Source of the DNA: Hirundichthys speculiger
Taxonomy: Eukaryota > Chordata > Actinopteri > Beloniformes > Exocoetidae
Reading direction: 5' to 3'
Assembly (NCBI GenBank): GCA_018398805.1
Contig: JAGFBZ010000851.1
Coordinates: 53,501-117,500 of the forward strand
Length of the DNA: 64,000 nt
Part shown: positions 35,401 through 44,400 of the stretch, piece after piece
How positions within the stretch are numbered: the first letter of the stretch is position 1
How the letters are laid out: the number at the start of each line of letters is the position of its first letter
The notes under the pieces: generated by a model
Told to the model about the DNA's origin: nothing
The model's input: the letters and a program-made list of their open reading frames with translations, nothing else
The model's database searches: none
Program-made: the position numbers and the translations under genes

Positions 35401-38400
35401 GGAAGGAAACGAGGAGGTTAGAGAGGAAAGGAAACGGAGAAGTTGGAGAGGAAACCAAACGAGCAGGTAAGAGAGGAAAGGAAATGAGGAGGTTAGAGGA
35501 AAGGACACGAGGAGGTTAGAGAGGAAACCAAACGAAGAGGTAAGAGAGGAAAGGACACAAGGAGGTTAGAGAGAAAAGGAAACAAGGGAGTTAGAGAGGA
35601 AAGGAAATGGGGAGGTTAGAGAGGAAACCAAACAAGGAGGTTAGAGAGGAAAGCACATGAGGAGGTTAGACAAGGAAGGATACGAGGAGGTTAGAGAGGG
35701 AAGAAAATGAGGAGGTTAGAGGGAAGGAAACAAGGGGGTTAGAGAGGAACAGAGAGACAATGAAGTTAGAGAAGAAAGGAAACAAGGAGGTCAGAGAGGA
35801 AAGGACATGAGGAGGTTAAAGAAGAAAGGAAACAAGGAGGTTAGAGAGGAAACCAAACGAAGAGGTTATAGAAGAAAGGAAACGAGGAGGTTAGAGAGAA
35901 AAGGACATGAGGAGGTCAGAGAAGAAAGGAAACGAGGTGGTTAGAGAGGAAAGGAAACAAGGAGATCAGAGAGAAAAGGACAGGAGGAGGTTAGAGAAGA
36001 AAAGAAACGAGGTTAGAGAAGGAAGGACATGAGGAGAGAGAAAAAGAGGAAAGGAGATGAGGAAAGTTGATGAGCCTCATTAATCTTGGGTGTGAAGGAG
36101 GACTAAAGTGATCACAGATGATCATGTGATGACCACGCGGGCCTCACGTGTCACATGTCACATGTCGGTCGGTGTTACCTGGGAGACCAGCCTCTGGTTC
36201 TCGCTCAGCCACGTCTCCCTCATGGCAGCTTTGCGGTCCAAGCGTCGGGCGAGCTGCTCCAGTTTCTCCTGACGAATCAGCTCTGTCCTCAGCGCCAGCT
36301 CCCGCTCGTGCTCCGCCTTCTCCAGACGCTCCCACGCCTGAAACGAACGCACCCCAAACAAAGAAGCGCAGGTGGAAGACGGTCAGAACCAACCGGCTCG
36401 TTCCTGCTCCCGTCCAGAACTTTAAAACACTCAGGTCCAAATAAGACACTTTTAAACACATTTTTTTTAGATTTGATTCTCAGTTCATTTTAAATGTGAT
36501 CAGATTATTTGTGTTGAACGTCATCAGCCTGCAGCATGATGCTGCCACCGTCGTGCTTTACTGCTGGTTTACGGCTCAGAGGTTCCAGGTGGCAGCCTCA
36601 GCTGCAGCATGACACTGCCACCACCGTGCTTCACTGCTGGTTTACGGCTCAGAGGCTCCAGGTGGCAGCCTCAGCTGCAGCATGACGCTGCCACCACCGT
36701 GCTTTACTGCTGGTTTACGGCTCAGAGGCTCAAGGTGGCAGCCTCAGCTGAGCATGACGCTGGCAACGCCGTGCTTTACTGCTGGTTTACGGCTCAGAGG
36801 CTCCAGGTGGCAGCCTCAGCTGCAGCATGACGCTGCCACCACCGTGCTTTACTGTTGGTTTACGGCTCAGAAGCTCCAGGTGGCAGCCTCAGCTGCAGCA
36901 TGACGCTGCCACCGCCATGCTTTACTGCTGGTTTACGGCTCAGAGGCTCCAGGTGGCAGCCTCAGCTGCAGCATGACGCTGCCACCACCGTGCTTTACTG
37001 CTGGTTTACGGCTCAGAGGCTCAAGGTGGCAGCCTCAGCTGCAGCATGACGCTGCCACCACCGTGCTTCAGTGCTGGTTTATGGCTCAGAGGCTCCAGGT
37101 GGCAGCCTCAGCTGCAGCATGACGCTGCCACCACTGTGCCTTACTGTTGGTTTACGGCTCAGAAGCTCCAGGTGGCAGCCTTAGCTGCAGCATGACACTG
37201 CCACCACCGTGCTCTACTGCTGGTTTACGGCTCAGAGGCTCCAGGTGGGACGGTGAGGTCACCTTGTTGATGTCAGAGATGAGCTTTCCTTCTCGGGGGG
37301 TGTAGACCTTCTGGTTGTTGGCTCTCATCTTGCTCTGGATGGTGAACAGCAGGACCTCCAGGTTCCCTTTCTCCGTGAACCTGCACACAGACACCAGCGT
37401 TAATTCAGAACATGGCGGCGTTGCTTCACCGTGTCTGAGGCGGCGGCAGCGGGCGTCGACTGACTTCGGCGGTTTCTCCACGGTGCGGTAGGTGTTGAAG
37501 GCCTGCAGCTGCTGCTGGACCCCCACCAGAGAGTTGGCGAACTTCCTGTTGTTGAGGATGATGATGGTCTGCTCGATCCACTCCAGGAGGTCCGACGCCA
37601 GCGACTCGTACTTCTCGATCATCTTCTCCGTCTCGATGGCGTTGTCCAGAACCTGGAGGACACGGGAGCGGGAAGACAGTGGCCACGGTTACATGACGTT
37701 TTTAAATTCGTAATTAATTATTCTGAATTAAACTATTTTCTTTGGAGTTTACACGTAAATAGTAATTCCGAATTGGAATTAAGTTTAATTCGGAATGGAC
37801 ATTTTCATTCGGAATTAAGTGTTTACATGGTAATTTTTAATCATTTTAAATCGGATTTAATTTTAATTCTGAATTAAAGAGGAATGAAACTTTACACGTA
37901 AACACATTAACTTATATCTTAAATTAAAGAGACAGCCAGTATATCTCTTTCCTCCTGTCCCCTCTAAGCCCCTCCCCTCTAGGCCCCTCCCCTCTAAGCC
38001 CAACCCCTTAGTTACAGAGGACAAGGCAGTTTCAGGGTCATTTTTTCATTCTTTCCTCGATCCAGGTTAAATCCCTGAAGCTGCTTGGATCCTGATGATC
38101 ACCATTTGTGGCTGAACACTGAAAGTTCCCGCCAAACAAACTCCTAATCGATGACATCATCACATCTGTCTGCTGAGGTCACCTTTCCGATCCTCTTCCC
38201 CTCCACCTTCAGCGCCTTCATCTTGGAGAAGTAGTGATAGTAGGTAACCACGTAGGTGATGATGGACTTCTCGTCTGGGTGGTCGACGCTGATGTCTGCA
38301 GAGACAGGTGGAGCCATGAAGCCACGCCTCCACAGCTGTGTTCAGTGTGTAGGTGTGTTTGGTGGGGGGGGGTCGCTCACCCTCCGGGTCCAGCAGCTTG

Positions 38401-41400
38401 GTGAGGCCCAGGTGCTGCTCGGCCAGGTTGAAGGCGTTCTGCAGGTTGTAGTGAGCGTTGGACTTCTTCAGCTTGTCAAAGTCGATCAGGTCCGGTCTGA
38501 CGACAAACACAAAGAGACGACGGGGCTTTTATTTTGAAAGGAGGTGGACGACCTCTGACGACCTCTGAGGTCAGACCGAGGTCAGATGAAGGTCAGACAG
38601 GTGGGCAGCAGCATCTCCAGCTCTACCTGTGTTTGTGGATGAGGGCGTTGAACGCCATCCCGTCTCTCCAGCTGGTGGTGAAGTTGTGGATGTTGACATT
38701 TGGATACCTGGACAGGAAGTAAAGAAATGTGGGACAAAACAACTAATTTGTGATGTTTAAAAAAAAAAACATTTCACAGTGCGCAGAATTTTTTTTTCTG
38801 CCAATTTATTTCAGAAGATATATATTTTTTAATTGTGTTAGATTATAACATTGGGCTTTTATTTTCTAGTTAAAGACTTTTGATTATAAAGCCACACTGA
38901 AGGTAATCATGCTTTTATTTTGTAACACCACACTAAACTATATCAATAGGCTTTTATTTTCTAGTTTATTTTTCTAATGCCACATTAAACTAAATCAGTA
39001 AACTTTTATTTTGTAATGTCACAAAAAGTTACAACATAGATTTATAAATCATAATACCAGATTATATCATAAGGCTGTTTATTTTATTACCTTTATTTTG
39101 TAGTGCCAGACTAATTTATTCCAAAAGACTTGTATTTTGTACCACCATATTAAATGATATCAGAAAGCTTTTATTTTGTAACACCAAAATAAACTCTATC
39201 AGGAGGCTTTTATTTGTAATGCCACATTAAACTATATCAAGAGGCTTTTATTTTGTAATGCCACATTAAACATATCAGGAGGCTTTTATTTTGTAACGCC
39301 ACATTAAACATATCACGAGGCTTTTATTATGTAACGCCACATTAAACATATCAGGAGACTTTTATTTTGTAACGCCACATTAAATATATCAGGAAGCTTT
39401 TATTTTGTAACGCCACATTAAACTCTATCAGGAGGCTTTTATTTTGTAACGCCACATTAAACTCTATCAGGAGGCTTTTATATTGTAACGCTACATTAAA
39501 CTCTATCAGGAGGCTTTTATTTTGTACCACCACATTAAACATATCATGAGGCTTCTATTTTATAATGCCACATTAAACTCTATCAGGAGGCTTTTACATT
39601 GTAACGCCACATTAAAAATATCAGGAGGCTTTTATTTTGTAATGCCACATTAAAAATATCAGCAGGCTTTTATTTTGTAACGCCACATAAAACTCTATCA
39701 GGAGGCTTTTATTTTGTAACACCACATTTAACTATATCAAGAGACTTTTATTTTGTAACGCCACATTAAACTATATCAAGAGGCTTTTATTTTGTAATGC
39801 CACATTAAACTATCAAGAGGCTTTTATTTTCTAAAGCCACATTAAACTCTATCAGCAGGCTTTTATTTTGTAATGCCACATTAAACATATCAGCAGGCTT
39901 TTATTTTGTAACGCCACATTAAACATATCAGCAGGCTTTTATTTTGTAATGCAACATTAAACTCTGTCAGGAGACTTTTATTTTGTAACGCCACATTAAA
40001 CTATCAAGAGGCTTTCATTTTGTAACGCCACATTAAACTATAGCAGCAGGCTTTTATTTTGTAATGCCACATTAAACTTTCAAGAGGCTTTTATTTTGTA
40101 ACGCCACATTAAACTATAACAGGTTCCTTCTTCTGAAGAATCCACACACCTGACCACAGAAGACAGGTCCTGACAACAGTTTCTCCTCGTTTTGTCGTTT
40201 GTTATGTTTTTATCGTTAGTTGTGTTTTTATCGTTAGTTGTGTTGTGGGTTGGTATTTGTGAGATGACTGATGTTTGCAGGTGTGGGAGGAGTCTCACCC
40301 TGCTGTCTTCATCTGACACCAGAGCAGCAGAGCGTCTTTAGCCGACTTCTTCTCCTTGTTGTCCTCCGTCTCCACGCTGATGTCCTGGATCTGTCCCGCA
40401 AACACACACAGATACACAACGTTGGAGCTGGACACCAATCACAGATGTTGACCTCTGGACACCACTGGATGGACAATCAGAGACAGGAGGCCTGACGTGG
40501 GCGGAGCTACAACCAGACGAGAATCAACAGAAGACATCCAACATTGGCTGCAATGACGCAGGAACGCAGGAACGCTCTGTCCTTCAGTGAAGATGGGAAC
40601 AGCCCCAGACCATGACGACCTCCACCAGACTTCACAGCTGGCTCAAAGCAACCTGGGAGAAACTCACACCATCCTTTCTACCCTCTATCCATCCATTGGA
40701 CCCGATGACCCGAAGCTGCTCGGGCATGGAAGCCCATGAGCTTCTGTGCTCATATAAGACTCACATCGAGTTCCTTTTATACAGTTGATAGACCTTCACC
40801 TACGAGGTCCAACCGGGTTCAGAGTCACATGGGTCCAACACCTTCAGGAAGGAGGACACAGATCCATTTCTGGATACCAAATGGCCCAATGTTCATGGAT
40901 AGAATTTCTAGGTGCAGCGGAGGAGTTCTGGTTAGGTTCCTCCAACCCTCACCTGTGGACATGGACATCTGGACATGTGGACATGCAGGTAGCAAAAGAG
41001 TGAGACCTGTGGATACAAGCAACTCTGCAGGGAGGTGGATTCTCCCTGAGAGACAGGAGGACGAGATCAGTCACCCAGAAGTCACTGCTCCTCCACATGG
41101 AGAGGAAACAGCTGAGGAGGTTCATCTGCTCAGATGCATCCTGGACGCCTCCTTGGGGAGGAGTTTCAGACATGTCCATGCAGGAGAAGACCACGAGGCA
41201 GACCCAGGACACACTCGAGAGACTGCAGCTCTCGGCTGGTCTGGAAACAGGGTTAGGGTTAGGGTAAGGGGGTTAGGGGGTTAGGGGTTAGGGGTTAGGG
41301 GGTTAGGGTCACCTCCTCCGACCTAACCCAGTCGGAGGAGGTAGCTGGGCAGAACCGCTGCCCCACGACTCAAATCAGTGGAAGCTGATGGACGGATGGA

Positions 41401-44400
41401 TGGAAATGGGACAGTGGTCCAACAACAGCTCCTCCTTGGACGTGGTACCTGGAAGCGGAGGATGATGGTCCAGATGAGGCCCAGGGTGAGGCGGTGGTTC
41501 CCGTCCACGATGTCGTGTGAGCCCATGTTCTCCAGGTGGACCCTCTGCTCCTTCAGGAACTGCAGAGCCTTGTCCACGTTCTCCAGACAGTGGATCCTCA
41601 TCCGACCCTTGGTGGGTTTGGGCTGAAACAGACACAAAAAGGAAACAAAAACAGAAGTTTATGCGTGAACGCTTCACGGCGTCGATGATAAACAGGAAGT
41701 GAACAGCTGCAGACACAGCTGGACGCTTCCTGAACTCACACTTCCTGTTTTCAGGCTTTGCTGCAGTTTTGTGGGAAACAGACGACAACCTGCCTCATCA
41801 GTTTCTGCCTCACCTTAACCTCTTACATCTGATAAACCAGTGGTTAAACCAGCGGTTAAACTAGCGGTTAAACCAGCAGTTAAACTAGCGGTTAAAACAG
41901 CAGTTAAACCAACAGTTAAACCAGCCGTTAAACCAGCCGTTAAACCAACCGATAAACTAGCGGTTAAACCAGCGGTTAATCCAGCTGTTAAACCACAAAT
42001 TAATCCAGTGGTTAATCCACCAGTTAAACCAGCGATTAATCCAGTGGTTAAACCAGCGATTAATCCACCAGTTAAACCAGCGATTAATCCAGTGGTTAAA
42101 CCAGCGGTTAACCCAGTGGTTAATCCAGCGGTTAAACCAGCAGTTAAACCACCAGTTAATCCAGTGGTTAAACCAGCGGTTAATCCACTGGTTAATCCAC
42201 CAGTTACTCCAGTGGTTAAACCAGCAGTTAATCCACCGGTTAAACCAGCGATTAATCCAGTGGTTAAACCAGCGGTTAATCCACCAGTTAATCCAGTCGG
42301 TTAAACCAGTGGTTAATCCACCACTCCAGGACCGCTCCAGAACCGCTCCAGAACCGCTCCAGGACTGGTTCTGGAGCGCTCCAGAACCCCTCCAGGACCG
42401 CTCCAGGACCGCTCCAGAACCGGTCCTGGAGCAGTCCTGGAGTGGTTCTGGAGCAGTTCTTGAGCAGTTCTGCTCGATCTCCAGTCCTGCAGGGAAGGTT
42501 CCAGAAGCAGAGCTGCTCAGCTGGATTCACGAGTTTACCCGAAGGCTTGGAGGTCATGTGAGCTGTGCAGGAGTTTAAAGACCTTTATCTGTCCGTGTTC
42601 TTCTTTCTGGAATCACATATAAAAACCATGTGTGGTGTGAAATAAAATGATTTTCACTGCTTCTAAACTGACCTTCTCCTTCAGAACCGCTTCTGAACTG
42701 GGTCACTGACGTCCATGTACGAGTGCTTTTATTCTGAAAATCCATCAGATGACGACATTCTCATGTCTAACTGTCAGCTTTGAAAACCGACCCGGTCCAG
42801 CAGCGAACCAGAACCAGAATGGACCCCATGTGTATTTTCAGCAGTAGCTTCTGGGACAGTGGTTCTGGTAGGACCACAATTGCTGACCACATGGACCCTG
42901 AAGATGACTGACCATACAGATAAATGACCGTGATGTAGAGGTCTTCACGGGTCCACTTTCATGAACCCGAACGGACCCGCTAAAATTTGACCCAAAACTG
43001 ACCCGACACAAGCTATCATCATAAGTTCGGGAGAGGAGCTTCTGGGTCCTGGATCCTGGAGGTTCATCCTGGCCGTTCTTGGTCCTGGAGGTCCTGGGTC
43101 CTGGAGGTTCTGGGTCCTGGAGCCTCTGGATCCAGGAGCTTCTGGGTCCAGGAGCTTCTGGGTCCTGGAGCTTCTGGGTCCTGGAGCTTCTGGGTCCTGG
43201 AGTTTCTGGATACAGGAGCTTCTGGGTCCTGAAGGTTCTGGGTCCTGAAGGTTCTGGGTCCTGGCGGTTCTCAGTGTTCTCTTTCGTCTCCAGCTGCGTG
43301 TCTGTTGGACCGACGGCGGTATCGGTGACATTTCCAGCAGCTCTGCAGCTGGAAGCAGCGTCACATTCCTCTGCTGCCTCTGGAGGCTTTTTGGCTTCGT
43401 GTGAACCTTCAAAGTTTCTCAACGCCTCCTTTCACAACTCATCTCAGCTCAGCGCTCCACCATCTTCCCTTTTCTTCTTTCTGCTGGCTGCTGTCCATGT
43501 CCCCGCTTCCTCCTGAGAGACGGAGAGACGGCCGGAGACTCTGCAGGCGGGAGGCTAACTCCTCTCGGCGAGTGTTTGATGGGCTGAGAAAAGCCGTCTG
43601 ACAGCAGAGAGGAGCTGAGGAGGCCGGAGAGACGCCAGGAGGACGAGGAGGAGACAGATCTGGCTCGCAGCACCGGAAGACACAGGACAGAGGCTTTAAA
43701 CGTCTCTGCGTGTGATCGGGACGGACAGAGACGGTTGCTGTGGTGACAGGAAATCAGCTGACGCTCAGAAAACGCTGGTGTCAAGCTGGTTTTACTTCAC
43801 GGTCCAGGATGAAGACGAGGCCCCGTGGACCAGTTGGCCCAGTTAGCTCAGTTAGCTCAGTTAGCCCAGTTAGCTCAGTTAGACCAGTGCTGACGGGAAA
43901 TCAGCTGAAGCTCAGAAAACGCTGGTGTCAAGCTGGTTTTACTTCATGGTCCAGGACAAAGACGAGACCCCGTGGACCAGTTAGACCAGTTAGCTCAGTT
44001 AACCCAAGTAGCCCAGTTAGCCCAGTTAGCTCAGTTAGCCCAGTGATGATGGGAAATCAGCTGACACTCAGAAAACGCTGGTGTCAAGCTGGTTTTACTT
44101 CACGGTCCAGGACGAAGACGAGGCCCTGTGGACCAGTTAGCCCAGTTAGCTCATTTAGCTCAGTTAGACCAGTTAGCTCAGTTAGCCCAGTGCTGACGGG
44201 AAATCAGCTGACGCTCAGAAAACGCTGGTGTCAAGCTGGTTTTACTTCATGGTCCAGGACGAAGACGAGGCCCCGTGGACCAGTTAGCCCAGTTAGCTCA
44301 TTTAGCTCAGTTAGCCCAGTTAGCTCAGTTAGCCCAGTGCTGACGGGTGGAGGGTCCCGCTGTAGCTCCATCAGAGCCCCCCAGGCCTCCTCTGACCTCT

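Noticed and set aside
41840..42304. 154-codon frame of VKPAVNP repeats
   Set aside because: A 12-bp array is a multiple of three and keeps one frame open. It lies in intron A/B and resembles low-complexity protein only by composition.
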